Counted from the first letter of the stretch, positions 35,025 through 44,165 are shown. The stretch: DNA of 64,000 bases from Bacillota bacterium (GCA_023441965.1 JAEZNB010000058.1:44626-108625), one strand, 5' to 3'. Numbers and translations: made by a program. The notes: generated by a model from the sequence alone, not told the origin.

Positions 35025-35486
35025 TGTGACAAGGGGTGGTGCAGGGAGCAGGGTGTGAGAGGGGGACGTGTGACAGGGGGGACGGAGATATTGTCACACA
35101 TCTTTTGCGAAGAGGCGTGTCAGGGTTTCGGGGTTAGTGACGCACCGATGAGCTGTTTCAAAACAAAAGTGATGGAGGCACAAGGTATCACATGTATCCC
35201 ATAATATACTGTTTGCAAAACTGCTTAATAATGATGTTGTGACAAATGCGGACAGTGTTTTGTCCGAATATGGCATAACATCATTGATATCTGTCCTGCA
35301 ACCAGTATGTGAGGGATACATATGGTAGCATGTGCCTTTTTAATTATAATGAGACAGCTCCCAGTACGACTATAACTCCGAAACTTTGTCTCGCCTGTCA
35401 CTCACACGTGACAATATCTCCGTCCCCTTGTCACCGTCCCCTTGTCACCCGTCCCCTTGTCACCGTCCCCTTGTCACAAAACCTTG
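35025..35486. mobile_element. nested palindromic element, copy B
   Basis: Same plan and orientation as the copy at 33355-33849. Shared core includes GAGCTGTTTCA (35150-35160), CAAGGTATCACATGTATCCC (35181-35200), GATGTTGTGACAAATGCGGACA, TTGTCCGAATATGGCATAACATCATT spread over 35269-35285, and CCAGTACGACTATAACTCCGAAAC. Its arms are less perfect (CATGTATCCC against GGGATACATATGG). The left unit has a six-G variant (35071-35086); the right side carries four CGTCCCCTTGTCAC units (35421-35477). The right end merges with the stop codon of the GH43 gene (35487-35489). The left limit is approximate. Confidence 0.8.
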
Positions 35487-36887
35487 TCACACTTCCAGGG
35501 TGAAGGATAGCAGGCTTGCGTTCCCGCCGCCGGTATAGGTCAGGTAAAGGGCATGTACTCCGTCTTCGATCTTTATCTCTGAGGTGTATTCCTCCCATAC
35601 ATTACTGAATTCCACCGGAATCTTGGCTAAGACAGGACCGTCCCAGGCGGTTTTTACTTGAAAGGTTCCGTTGGCATAGCCTCTCACCTTGATTTTTATT
35701 CTTTTTACGCCCCGGCAGTCAAAATACTTAAAGCCTGCGGTGGCAGAATCGGTCATATTGGCTATATAGCCGGGTTCCTCGTCTCCGTCCCTGCCCTCCT
35801 GTACGATCTTGGGGAAGCGGTCTCCTCCCACATAGATGGAGTCCACCGCTGTGAAGAGGTTGCAGGCGATATAAGCGGGATATTCTCCTTCTCCCTTTAA
35901 GGGGCCATCATTTAAGCCACAGGAGGTCAGCTCCACCTGGGGTATAGTTCCATCCGGTAAGATCGTCAGCCGCTCTGCACAGCCCTGTCTGGAATACCAG
36001 GTGCCGTTGGTATGTCTATGATAGAAGATATACCATACTCCTTTGATCTCAACCATGCCACCGTGATTATTGGCCCCATAGGCCATGGGCTTATCCGCAG
36101 GCTTATAGCTGTCGATATGCAGGTCACAGTTACTTACGATCACTCCCCGGTAGACGAAATCCTTGGTCGGATGCTTGCTGGTGGCATAACACAGCTCATG
36201 CATGGCAACCGAGGAATAGATCAGGTAATAGGTATCCCCCTTCTTTCTGATAGAGGGAGCCTCAAAAAATTCATAGCCTTCAAAGCCACTGCCCTTACTA
36301 TAGGGAGCACTGGGCAGAACAAAGACAGGAGCTTCGATGATGGTCAGCATATCCGGCCCCAGCACTGTTGCCATGGCTCCATTTCTGGACTTATCTTCCC
36401 TGGCACAGAAGCCGGTATATAGATAGACCCTGTCTCCCTCCCTCAGGACTGCAGGATCAAACTGGGGCTGGTCGCCTTCCTTCTCTCCCAGTCTGCAGCC
36501 ATCCTCATAATGGACATAACCGTAGAATTCAAAGGCTCCGCATGGCTGATCACACACAGCAACCGATACCACGGACACCTTATCCAGTACATAATACAGA
36601 TAGTATCTCCCATCCGGTCCCTGAACCACATCCGGTGCATACAGGCACATCTTCCCTGCTTGGTTGAGGGGATCGGCAGTCTTGGGATAGATTACCCCCT
36701 CATAGCTCCAATCACTTAGGTCCTCAACCGGTGCGGACCAGCAGACATAATCCCCAAGGCAGAATACATGTCCGTTATAATAATCATGGGACCCATATAC
36801 ATATACTCTGTCTCCGAAAACATGGGGTTCTCCATCCGGTATATACTCCCAGGATGGCAAATATGGATTAAAGGCTTGCTTCTTCAT
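35487..36887 (-). CDS. GH43 family glycosidase with C-terminal CBM6-like domain
   Basis: 466 residues from the ATG at 36887, chosen for GGAGG nine bases upstream; 38 more codons are open upstream. Five-bladed propeller family of beta-xylosidases and alpha-L-arabinofuranosidases. Features: NPYLPSWEYIPDGEPHVFGD, VYVYGSHDYYNG (first acidic region), CLYAPDVVQGPDGRYYLYY, DPAVLREGDRVYLYTGF, FEAPSIRKKGDTYYLIYS and MAYGANNHGGMVEIKGVWYI. From about residue 355 a CBM6-type beta-sandwich follows (FKYFDCRGVKRIKIKVRGYA; HALYLTYTGGG). No signal peptide, so it probably acts on imported oligosaccharides. Its stop codon lies inside the repeat of the palindromic element. Confidence 0.9.
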   Translation of the reverse strand: MKKQAFNPYLPSWEYIPDGEPHVFGDRVYVYGSHDYYNGHVFCLGDYVCWSAPVEDLSDWSYEGVIYPKTADPLNQAGKMCLYAPDVVQGPDGRYYLYYVLDKVSVVSVAVCDQPCGAFEFYGYVHYEDGCRLGEKEGDQPQFDPAVLREGDRVYLYTGFCAREDKSRNGAMATVLGPDMLTIIEAPVFVLPSAPYSKGSGFEGYEFFEAPSIRKKGDTYYLIYSSVAMHELCYATSKHPTKDFVYRGVIVSNCDLHIDSYKPADKPMAYGANNHGGMVEIKGVWYIFYHRHTNGTWYSRQGCAERLTILPDGTIPQVELTSCGLNDGPLKGEGEYPAYIACNLFTAVDSIYVGGDRFPKIVQEGRDGDEEPGYIANMTDSATAGFKYFDCRGVKRIKIKVRGYANGTFQVKTAWDGPVLAKIPVEFSNVWEEYTSEIKIEDGVHALYLTYTGGGNASLLSFTLEV

Positions 36888-36972
36888 GTGAATATTCCTC
36901 CGTAAAATATTAATCTTGTCTTCAGCTGCCCTGAATTCTGTCATTCTCATGATGCTTCCCCGCTGATACAGG

Positions 36973-37015
36973 AAAGGAATTCCGACTTTATCATAACACA
37001 TCGGAATTCCTTTTT
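36973..37015. terminator. hairpin between esterase and GH43 genes
   Basis: Perfect 13-base arms (AAAGGAATTCCGA at 36973-36985 and its complement at 37001-37013), 15-base loop, TTTTT on the plus-strand side. It lies downstream of the esterase gene, so it may end that transcript; on the minus strand the T-run is short. Confidence 0.5.
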
Positions 37016-37111
37016 AAACATGTAATCTATGCTTACTGCCTCTGTTCTATCAACCTGTCGCTTGTTTATTTTTGAACGGCCCGAAGCTGATGATGTCCTT
37101 ACAGATGGGCT

Positions 37112-38923
37112 TTAAAATAAGTCCGGCAGAATATCATAAATATATTGATTTACCCAGTTCCAGGCATGGGTTCCACCCTCACAGATGAGGAAATAGAAAT
37201 TGCCCTTACTCGTATTCGCTGAATAGATAAAGCTGTCCTTTAATTTCATCATCTCATCGATCTGGGGCTTCATGTTGGGATAGGCGATATCCGCACTGCC
37301 TGTCGCACAGAAGATATAGTAATCCTTCGGTCCATAACCGGCATCCTTCGCCACCTTCGCCAGATACTCTGCCGTTGCCTTCGCCTTGCTGCTTCCTGCT
37401 GTCTGACCTAAGGCCCAGCAATCGCCGCTTAAGGGGATATAATATTTAAAATAATCCAGGCAGTTGATAAAGGTATACCAGGTTGTTACGGATCCCATTG
37501 AGAAGCCGCCGAAAGCCCTGTGGTCTCTGGATGCCTTAATATCCTTCAGCTTCGAGGAGGCCAGATAGGTGTTGTATTTCGTCTCCACCAGGGGAACGAC
37601 CTTCTGAATCAGTTCCTCATGGAAGTAAGCCACATCATTCTTTCCACCATAGAAGGTAGGTGTTACCACGATCATGGGCTCAATATCACCATTGGCAATC
37701 ATATTATCCAGAATTCTCTTTAATTCCTTGCTTTGGCCGGGTCCGCCAAAGAGGAGATTCTCATTCTCCCCACCTCCATGCATCAGATACAGCACATTAT
37801 ACTTCTTACTCTTATCCTTCGCATTATAGCCGTAGGGAAGGTAAACATTCAGTTTCTTTACATCCTGTCCCTTCTTCAGATTATCAGCCTTATACTCCAG
37901 GCTTTCTATCTTGCCCTGATACTTGCTCTCTGCTTTATATTCTACCGGAACCGGCTTGAATTCCTTCACATTTGCCGCCTCCTCTGTCAGCTCCAGCTTA
38001 CCGATCGCTTCCTGCAAAGCATTGTACTGTTTGTCTATCTGTTTTTGAGTAGCTTTTTTATCCTTTATGACCTTCTCTGCCGCCTTGATCGCATCGGTCA
38101 GAAGCTTGGGATTGCTATAACGGGTAAGATCCAGCTCCTTGGCATGATTAACCAGCGTCATCAGATCATAGGGATTTAATCCGCTTACAGAATCCTTCGT
38201 CTTACCGATGAGGTAGACTTCTCCGAACTTTCTGGTATCATTCCAGGCAGTACCGGTGGAATCAAAGACATTTATGGTCCCTGCTCTGTTCGTACCCTTC
38301 GCGTCATTGATCTGCAGCTCAATTCCGAGAACCTTCTGATTGGCCGGCTTTTGGGTCAATGCAATTCTGGCCTCAATGACATATCCGCCCTTCACCTTTT
38401 TCGCACTGGTATAAAAGCGATCTTTATTTCCATTGTCTGCTGTCTGAGCATTCTCATAATTTACTCTGAAATGCAGATCATCCACACCATACTCCTGCTT
38501 CTTATCATTGCTCTCATCCAGGAAAATCTCCAGGGAATCCTGCATATAGGGCGTACCGGATTGTACTGACAACTCACTATCCTTTACTTCAGCAAGAACA
38601 TACAGAGCCTTATCATCCCATAGGACTCTGAAGCTGGCTGTCGTCTTAATGTTACCTGTTGTGTATTTGGGAGTAACCTTAACTGCAGTATCCCAAATCT
38701 GATCCACCTTGCCATCAATCACAGGGGACCCAAAATAAGCCACCATTCTTCCTTTGCTATCGAAACCCTTCTTATCTACTGACACCTTCGTCCCTTCCGA
38801 GGATGCTTTCGTTTCTGTTGCAGCCGATGCCTTCGATCCGGAAGCAGCTGCAGCAGGAACTACCATCGCTGTGACAGCCAGCATCGTAAAAAAGCTCTTC
38901 AGAAACACCCTTCTCACTTTCAT
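37112..38923 (-). CDS. secreted CE1-type esterase with N-terminal CBM9-like domain
   Basis: 603 residues. A signal peptide is clear: MKVRRVFLKSFFTML, then a hydrophobic stretch ending AAAASG. Residues about 60-240 form a CBM9-like carbohydrate-binding domain (VIDGKVDQIWDTAVKV; FRVLWDDKALYVLAEVKD; DSLEIFLDESND). A helical linker (about 250-320) follows, then an esterase D / feruloyl-acetyl xylan esterase domain from about 340. In that domain YNVLYLMHGGGENENLLF supplies the oxyanion region, GGFSMGS holds the nucleophile Ser475, and EGGTHAW holds His586. It removes ferulate or acetate from hemicellulose outside the cell. Own promoter at 38968-38996; the neighbouring LacI gene probably regulates it. 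Confidence 0.92.
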   Translation of the reverse strand: MKVRRVFLKSFFTMLAVTAMVVPAAAASGSKASAATETKASSEGTKVSVDKKGFDSKGRMVAYFGSPVIDGKVDQIWDTAVKVTPKYTTGNIKTTASFRVLWDDKALYVLAEVKDSELSVQSGTPYMQDSLEIFLDESNDKKQEYGVDDLHFRVNYENAQTADNGNKDRFYTSAKKVKGGYVIEARIALTQKPANQKVLGIELQINDAKGTNRAGTINVFDSTGTAWNDTRKFGEVYLIGKTKDSVSGLNPYDLMTLVNHAKELDLTRYSNPKLLTDAIKAAEKVIKDKKATQKQIDKQYNALQEAIGKLELTEEAANVKEFKPVPVEYKAESKYQGKIESLEYKADNLKKGQDVKKLNVYLPYGYNAKDKSKKYNVLYLMHGGGENENLLFGGPGQSKELKRILDNMIANGDIEPMIVVTPTFYGGKNDVAYFHEELIQKVVPLVETKYNTYLASSKLKDIKASRDHRAFGGFSMGSVTTWYTFINCLDYFKYYIPLSGDCWALGQTAGSSKAKATAEYLAKVAKDAGYGPKDYYIFCATGSADIAYPNMKPQIDEMMKLKDSFIYSANTSKGNFYFLICEGGTHAWNWVNQYIYDILPDLF

Positions 38924-38940
38924 TTAACGACTCCTCCTTT

Positions 38941-38958
38941 TGCTATTTCGTTTTAGCA
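38941..38958 (-). promoter_or_regulatory. candidate LacI-family operator
   Basis: Inverted repeat TGCTATTTCGTTTTAGCA: arms TGCTA/TAGCA with CG at the exact centre, as is common for LacI-family sites. It lies just downstream of the -10 of the esterase promoter, next to the LacI regulator gene. Which regulator binds is inference. Confidence 0.45.
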
Positions 38959-38967
38959 TATATAGCA

Positions 38968-38996
38968 ATTTTATCCGATTCCATTAGGAAAGTCAA
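38968..38996 (-). promoter_or_regulatory. SigA-type promoter for the secreted esterase
   Basis: Minus strand: TTGACT, 17-base spacer, TAAAAT; a leader of about 40 bases with AAAGGAGGAG before the ATG. Confidence 0.75.
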
Positions 38997-39042
38997 TATT
39001 CCTTTCTTTTTCCATGGCAATATGTTCCGATCTATTCTGCTC

Positions 39043-40092
39043 TCAATTCGGAAAGCCTCCGCAGCTTTCTCTGATATGAAAAAGCGGAGCCAATTCTTCT
39101 GTCATCGGATGATCTGCTTTGCCTTTGATCGATATCAGAAGCATATTCAAGGCGCTTTCAGCAAATTGCTCCATAGGCTGCAGAATACAGGTAATTGTAG
39201 GTTCGGAATAAGAGAAAATCTCATTCTCTCCGAAAACCAGAATTTCAATATCCTCCGGCATCCGTAAGCTCATCGTTTTACATGCCTTCAGTACCCCTAA
39301 GGCGTTCCTGACGTCCATCACAAAGAGGGCCGTCGGCCTATGCTCCTGTGACAGAAGCCCCATCGCCGACTCATAACCACTGGAAAAGCTCCGGTCCTTG
39401 CAATAGGAAATCAATTCCTTCTCCAGATATATTCCCTTCTCCTTACAGGTCTCAAGAAAGGCGTGCTCTATCAGCCGAACTGCCTCACCTTTGGTCGACA
39501 AACCGATCAAGCCGGCTGTTTTATGCTTCCTTAGGGAGAATAAATGCGCACAGGTCATTCCGGCTTCATGATAATTGATCATGACACTGTGGTATTTTTG
39601 TGTATTTCTGCCCACCAGTACGAGCGGTATATCGAAATCATTCTGCTCGAGATAGAGCTGGTCCTCTTTAGAAATACCGCCTATGATCGCACCGTTATAA
39701 TGATTGCTGTTGATATAGCGATGATAGTGCTCAAGGTTCCCGAAATCATAGGACTGCAGAACAAGCTCAATTTTCTGGCTTTGCTTCTTTATGGCTTGAT
39801 ACAAACCTTTTAAGAAACGAGCCAGTAAATCATCCAGATATTCTTCTCTCCAAAACAATGCTATGATTAAGGGGGCCTCCTCCTCTCCTGATTTCCGGAG
39901 TCGGCGGGCATAGATATTTGGCTGATAATCCATCTCCCGAGCCATATCCTGAATGCGTTGCTGCGTATTCTGGGCGATCCGCATCTGATCTCCCCGCCCG
40001 TTCAATACGATAGAAACCGTTACGGGGGACAGTCCCAGCTTCTCCGCGATTTGCTTCATTTGCACCTTTGCCCTATTCGTTTTCTTTTCCAC
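39043..40092 (-). CDS. LacI-family transcriptional regulator
   Basis: 349 residues starting at GTG (40092) with GGGAGG six bases upstream. N-terminal LacI helix-turn-helix (VQMKQIAEKLGLSPVTVSIVL, NGRG, then QRIQDMAREMDYQPNIYARRL), preceded by ten basic residues. The remainder is a periplasmic-binding-protein-like sensor domain (PLVLVGRNTQKYHSVMINYHE; KTAGLIGLSTKGEAVRLIEH; TALFVMDVRNALGVLKACK). It probably represses the adjoining esterase, GH43 and carboxylesterase genes until a pentose or oligosaccharide binds. Own promoter upstream. Confidence 0.93.
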   Translation of the reverse strand: MEKKTNRAKVQMKQIAEKLGLSPVTVSIVLNGRGDQMRIAQNTQQRIQDMAREMDYQPNIYARRLRKSGEEEAPLIIALFWREEYLDDLLARFLKGLYQAIKKQSQKIELVLQSYDFGNLEHYHRYINSNHYNGAIIGGISKEDQLYLEQNDFDIPLVLVGRNTQKYHSVMINYHEAGMTCAHLFSLRKHKTAGLIGLSTKGEAVRLIEHAFLETCKEKGIYLEKELISYCKDRSFSSGYESAMGLLSQEHRPTALFVMDVRNALGVLKACKTMSLRMPEDIEILVFGENEIFSYSEPTITCILQPMEQFAESALNMLLISIKGKADHPMTEELAPLFHIRESCGGFPN

Positions 40093-40122
40093 AGTTATCC
40101 TCCCACTCCTCTATTTAGAATA

Positions 40123-40151
40123 ATAGTAGGTCAAGATATTTTATCTGTCAA
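40123..40151 (-). promoter_or_regulatory. SigA-type promoter for the LacI regulator
   Basis: Minus strand: TTGACA, 17-base spacer, TACTAT, 30 bases upstream of the GTG start. Confidence 0.65.
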
Positions 40152-40230
40152 TCAGAACTCACGATGTTCAGGATATCCCGGTCTCCTTGGGGTGTCAGCT
40201 CATTACGCAGTCGTATGCCTTTCATTTCTT

Positions 40231-40306
40231 TCATGCTTTATCATGCTCTATTATCATGCTTACTTATCATGCTTTTCCATGCTATAGCAGCATGCATATC
40301 ATGCAT
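40231..40306. repeat. cluster of CATGC-containing short repeats
   Basis: About seven copies of (A)TCATGC(T) at 10-14-base spacing (minus strand: AGCATGATAA plus short spacers), overlapping the stop codon of the carboxylesterase gene. Function unknown. Nothing else is seen in the 40152-40298 gap. Confidence 0.6.
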
Positions 40307-41831
40307 TCTCATTCTTCAAGTCTTCAGTGGTTCGCTCAATCATAAACTTCATAAAGGGGGTCTCTTCACCGGTCTCAGGGCATGCACCCTCAGTGGAGAA
40401 TACCATATCACAGGGGGTCTCCTTCGTATAAGGACGCCAGTAGGGCATGTCACTGCCATCCGCATCCTTTCCGTTGGGATCCCCGTTTTTGATGAAATTA
40501 CACCAGTAATTACACATCAGACGGGCAAGATCGTAGTGCTTGCCTGTGAAGGGCCTCCAGCATTTTGCCAGAGTCTCAAAGGTGAACCAAAGCTCTACAG
40601 AGTGGAAGTTCCCCGGATGATCCCAACCTGGGATATCCGTATCAAAGCGGTAATAATAGCAATTCTGTGCATTACCGGATTCCTGATTGTTCAGGAACTC
40701 GCTCTTAATGGTGCTTTCCAGCCCATTGAAGGTCCCATAAAGATTGCCCTTCTTCTTCCATGCTTCCTCAAAGGTAAGGAACTCCTCTGCATGGGGCCCA
40801 AACAATTCCTTCGCTTTCTGTACACACTCCTCTTCTGATCCCGCAGTAATCGAGTTCAGGAATTCATCCACAGTGTTTCCGGACATTACCGGTACCATGG
40901 CATGCCTGTTCTGCATATAGAGGGCCAAAGGGTTGCCGATGCAGAACTTCCCATCGATGATGTTCCACATCAGCCCATGGGTTTTGTAAAACTTAGAATA
41001 CTTGTCCCGCAGATAGAAAGCATCCAGCTCTCTTGCCTCCTTCAGACTCTTCACTCCGATATAGTCAAAGAACTTCACACCGAATTGTTCCGCTTCCGAA
41101 AGCGTCTGCAGCTTGCCGATGATGCTATCCTTATAGGGACTGTAAATCATAGCACTCTGAATGATTGCTTTCTGGAATAAACCAAAGTTACCCGGACAGG
41201 TCATCTGGGACAGTACACTTCCGCCACCGGCAGACTGACCTGCGATCGTGATATTCTTCGGGTCACCGCCAAAGGCACTGATGTTCCGGATCACCCATTT
41301 TAAGCCTGCCTGCTGATCTAAAAGTCCAAAATTGGCAGGTGCCTCCGGTGCTTCCGCTGTAATCTCGGGATGAGACAGGAAACCAAATACATTGAGCCTG
41401 TAATTCACCGTAACAACCACAACTCCCCGTCTGGCAATTCTTTCTCCGTCAAACTCCATTTCTGAGGTATAGCCCCACTGAAATCCGCCACCAAAAATCC
41501 AAAACAGCACCGGAAGCTTCTCCTCTGTACTCTTCGCAGGAGTCCAAATATTCAGATAGAGACAATCCTCGCTCATGGCTATTTGGGGATCCACATGCCA
41601 TTCCCTGCAATAGATATCGTCACCGATACCCGGTGTATCCTGTACGGAAATCGGCGCAAAGCGACTTGCATCCAAGGTACCCTCCCAATTGGGACAAGGC
41701 TGCGGTGCCCTCCATCTGTTCTCTCCCACCGGAGGAGCAGCAAAGGGAATTCCTTTAAAAGCAGTAATCCTTGGATCTGCTGCCTCAATTCCTCTGACCG
41801 CTCCGTTTTCGGTCATTGCTGTTCTGATCAT
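40299..41831 (-). CDS. type B carboxylesterase
   Basis: 510 residues, full length for the alpha/beta-hydrolase carboxylesterase (para-nitrobenzyl esterase) family. Features: GIPFAAPPVGENRWRAP near the N-terminus, MSEDCLYLNIWTPA, PVLFWIFGGGFQWGYTSE (oxyanion hole), and TIAGQSAGGGSVLSQM with nucleophile Ser200. The acid and base residues come later (about Glu310 and His415, by family position). No signal peptide, so cytoplasmic; probably deacylates imported oligosaccharides. Start ATG with AGGGAGG five bases upstream. Divergent from GH127, next to the LacI regulator. Confidence 0.9.
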   Translation of the reverse strand: MIRTAMTENGAVRGIEAADPRITAFKGIPFAAPPVGENRWRAPQPCPNWEGTLDASRFAPISVQDTPGIGDDIYCREWHVDPQIAMSEDCLYLNIWTPAKSTEEKLPVLFWIFGGGFQWGYTSEMEFDGERIARRGVVVVTVNYRLNVFGFLSHPEITAEAPEAPANFGLLDQQAGLKWVIRNISAFGGDPKNITIAGQSAGGGSVLSQMTCPGNFGLFQKAIIQSAMIYSPYKDSIIGKLQTLSEAEQFGVKFFDYIGVKSLKEARELDAFYLRDKYSKFYKTHGLMWNIIDGKFCIGNPLALYMQNRHAMVPVMSGNTVDEFLNSITAGSEEECVQKAKELFGPHAEEFLTFEEAWKKKGNLYGTFNGLESTIKSEFLNNQESGNAQNCYYYRFDTDIPGWDHPGNFHSVELWFTFETLAKCWRPFTGKHYDLARLMCNYWCNFIKNGDPNGKDADGSDMPYWRPYTKETPCDMVFSTEGACPETGEETPFMKFMIERTTEDLKNENA

Positions 41832-41892
41832 AAAAACCTCCCTCTGAAATATGAAATTAGCCTTTCCTTTCTACCAAAAAACTGCTAACATA

Positions 41893-41921
41893 TTGATAGA
41901 AATCGTATTCATCATTACCAT
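41893..41921 (+). promoter_or_regulatory. possible promoter for the GH127 gene, with nearby dyad
   Basis: TTGATA, 17-base spacer, TACCAT (four of six at -10). A dyad TATTCA-TTCCG-TGAATA lies just downstream (41934-41950) in the divergent region shared with the carboxylesterase gene and may be an operator. Confidence 0.4.
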
Positions 41922-42011
41922 ATAGCTTCATCTTATTCATTCCGTGAATAAAAAGCAAGAGATAATATAGACGGAAAGCAGTAAAAAAAAATAAAAAGAG
42001 AGGGCAGAAAA

Positions 42012-44048
42012 ATGAAAAAAACAAGGACCAGTACCCCTATTTCATTACGTAATATTCAAATCACCGATGCCTTTTGGAAGAGGCAGATAGAGCTTGTACG
42101 AAAGGAAGTGATTCCCTATCAATGGGAGGCACTGAATGACAGAGTGGAGGGTGCCGCCCCCAGCTATTGTATGCGGAATTTCAGGATCGCAGCCAAGATC
42201 ACAAGGATGAGAAAAGAGCTGGGAGAAGGTTATCAGGAAATCAAGTACCCGACGGATGTCTTCGTACCCTTGCCGGAGGATAAGGACCATATGGAGGAGC
42301 GCTTTTACGGCTTTGTCTTCCAGGACAGCGATTTCTATAAATGGATAGAGGCGGTTGCCTACTCTCTGACGCAGCAGCCCGATGAGGAATTGGAACGACT
42401 GGCAGATGAAGCCATCGAGCTGGTATGTGCGGCTCAGCAACCCAATGGCTATCTGAATACCTATTATATCATTAACAATATGGATCATATCTTTAGTAGC
42501 CTGCAGCATTATCATGAGCTTTACTGCTTCGGGCATATGGTAGAGGGAGCCGTCGCCTATTATGAAGCAACCGGTAAGGATGCTTTGCTGAAGGCGGCAG
42601 AACGCTTCGCGGATTATATTGACAGCCTCTTCGGAGAGGAGGAGAGCAAGTGTAAGGGCTATCCCGGACATGAAATCGCTGAAATGGCTCTGGTTCGTCT
42701 CTATCAGGTGACACATCAGGAAAGATACCTGCGCTTAAGCCGCTTCTTCATCGAGGAGAGAGGTAAGAAGCCCTATTACTTCGATTCAGAGCAAAAGAAG
42801 TCCCTTCCCAAGGAACAGGAGCATGAGCTTAGATACCACTACCATCAGGCCCATCTGCCGGTCCGTGAACAGACAGAGGCAGTCGGTCATGCTGTCCGGG
42901 GTGTTTATCTCTACTCAGGAATGGCTGATATCGCCAGACTTACGGGAGATGAGACTCTGCTTCAGGCCTGCGAGGTCTTGTGGAAGAATATCGTGAAGGA
43001 GAAAATGTACATTACCGGTGGAATCGGTGGTACCCATATGGGAGAAGCCTTTTCCTTCCCCTATGATTTACCTAATGATACTGCCTATGCTGAGACCTGT
43101 GCTTCCATCGGCCTGGTATTCTTTGCCCGCAGGATGCTTGAGCTGAAGGCCGACGCAACCTATGCGGATGTGATGGAGCGGGCCCTATATAACGGAATCT
43201 TAAGCGGTATGGCCTTGGACGGAAAGAGCTTCTTCTATGTAAACCCTCTGGAGGTTCTGCCGGAGGCCTGTCACAAGGATGAGAGAATAAAGCATGTGAA
43301 GCCCGTTAGGCAGAAATGGTTCGGCTGTGCCTGTTGCCCGCCCAATTTCGCCCGCCTGATCAGCTCGATCGGAACCTATGGCTTCACAGAAACAGAGGAC
43401 ACTCTATATGTCCATCTTTACATGGGAGCTGAGCTTACAAAGGAGATTAAGGGTAATCCGGTTCATGTAAAGCTTTCCTCCTCCCTCCCTTGGGAAGGTC
43501 ATGTATCCCTACGGATAAACACCGAAACGCCTGTGGATTTCACTCTGGCTCTTCGCATACCGGATTGGGCCGGGGAGTATCAGATAAAAGTGTCTGAAGG
43601 TATGCCGTCAGGCAGGGTTGAAGTGAAGGATGGCTATTACTATATCGCAAGAAGCTGGAGCAATAATGATACCATCACTCTGGATTTCCCCATGACAGTC
43701 AGAAGGATTCGGTCCAATCCCAGAGTAAGGGAAAACAATGGTAAAATTGCACTTACCCGAGGTCCCATCGTATACTGTCTGGAGGAAAAGGATAATCAGA
43801 AGGACCTTCATCTGGTCACAGTGCCTAAGGAAAGCAGCTTTACAGCGCTGCCTTACCTGGTCAGGGATCTGGAGGTGACCGCCCTGGTCGGAAAGGGAAG
43901 ACGGATAGTGCAGGCTTCGGCAGACAAGGACCTGTATTCCGATGCCGGTGATATTCTGACAGAAGAAACCGACTTAACCTGGATTCCCTACTTCACCTGG
44001 GCTAATCGAGGAGAAGGAGAAATGCAGGTCTGGGTAAGAGAAGCATAG
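42012..44048 (+). CDS. GH127 beta-L-arabinofuranosidase-like enzyme
   Basis: 678 residues, typical family length. (alpha/alpha)6 barrel enzymes that release L-arabinofuranose from beta-linked arabino-oligosaccharides, as on extensin. Features: ITDAFWKRQIELVRKEVIPYQ at the N-terminus, QQPNGYLNTYYI, CFGHMVEGAVAYYEATGK, VREQTEAVGHAVRGVYLYSG, YITGGIGGTHMGEAF, ALYNGILSGMALDGKSFFY, and WFGCACCPPNFARLISS with the Cys cluster that forms the zinc-bound nucleophile site. No signal peptide, so cytoplasmic. Monocistronic, with a terminator after the stop. Confidence 0.94.
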   Translation: MKKTRTSTPISLRNIQITDAFWKRQIELVRKEVIPYQWEALNDRVEGAAPSYCMRNFRIAAKITRMRKELGEGYQEIKYPTDVFVPLPEDKDHMEERFYGFVFQDSDFYKWIEAVAYSLTQQPDEELERLADEAIELVCAAQQPNGYLNTYYIINNMDHIFSSLQHYHELYCFGHMVEGAVAYYEATGKDALLKAAERFADYIDSLFGEEESKCKGYPGHEIAEMALVRLYQVTHQERYLRLSRFFIEERGKKPYYFDSEQKKSLPKEQEHELRYHYHQAHLPVREQTEAVGHAVRGVYLYSGMADIARLTGDETLLQACEVLWKNIVKEKMYITGGIGGTHMGEAFSFPYDLPNDTAYAETCASIGLVFFARRMLELKADATYADVMERALYNGILSGMALDGKSFFYVNPLEVLPEACHKDERIKHVKPVRQKWFGCACCPPNFARLISSIGTYGFTETEDTLYVHLYMGAELTKEIKGNPVHVKLSSSLPWEGHVSLRINTETPVDFTLALRIPDWAGEYQIKVSEGMPSGRVEVKDGYYYIARSWSNNDTITLDFPMTVRRIRSNPRVRENNGKIALTRGPIVYCLEEKDNQKDLHLVTVPKESSFTALPYLVRDLEVTALVGKGRRIVQASADKDLYSDAGDILTEETDLTWIPYFTWANRGEGEMQVWVREA

Positions 44049-44129
44049 CTGCATTTGCACTGCCCTTATCAGGCAGATAATAAGTGGTATGTGTATCGCT
44101 TCCAAATTGTTATAGATTCTCTGCACCGC

Positions 44130-44165
44130 AAAAGGAATCCGGGGTTGCTTGCCCGGATTCCTTTT
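44130..44165. terminator. bidirectional intrinsic terminator
   Basis: AAAAGGAATCCGGG (44130-44143) and its complement (44152-44165) with an 8-base loop, flanked by A and T runs; serves the GH127 gene and the convergent chemoreceptor gene. Confidence 0.9.

Noticed and set aside
35094..35321. Minus-strand frame of 75 codons in element copy B as a gene
   Set aside because: Same reason as for copy A; the two diverge completely outside the shared core.
42045..42716. 223-codon minus-strand frame opposite GH127
   Set aside because: Antisense shadow of a well-supported gene.
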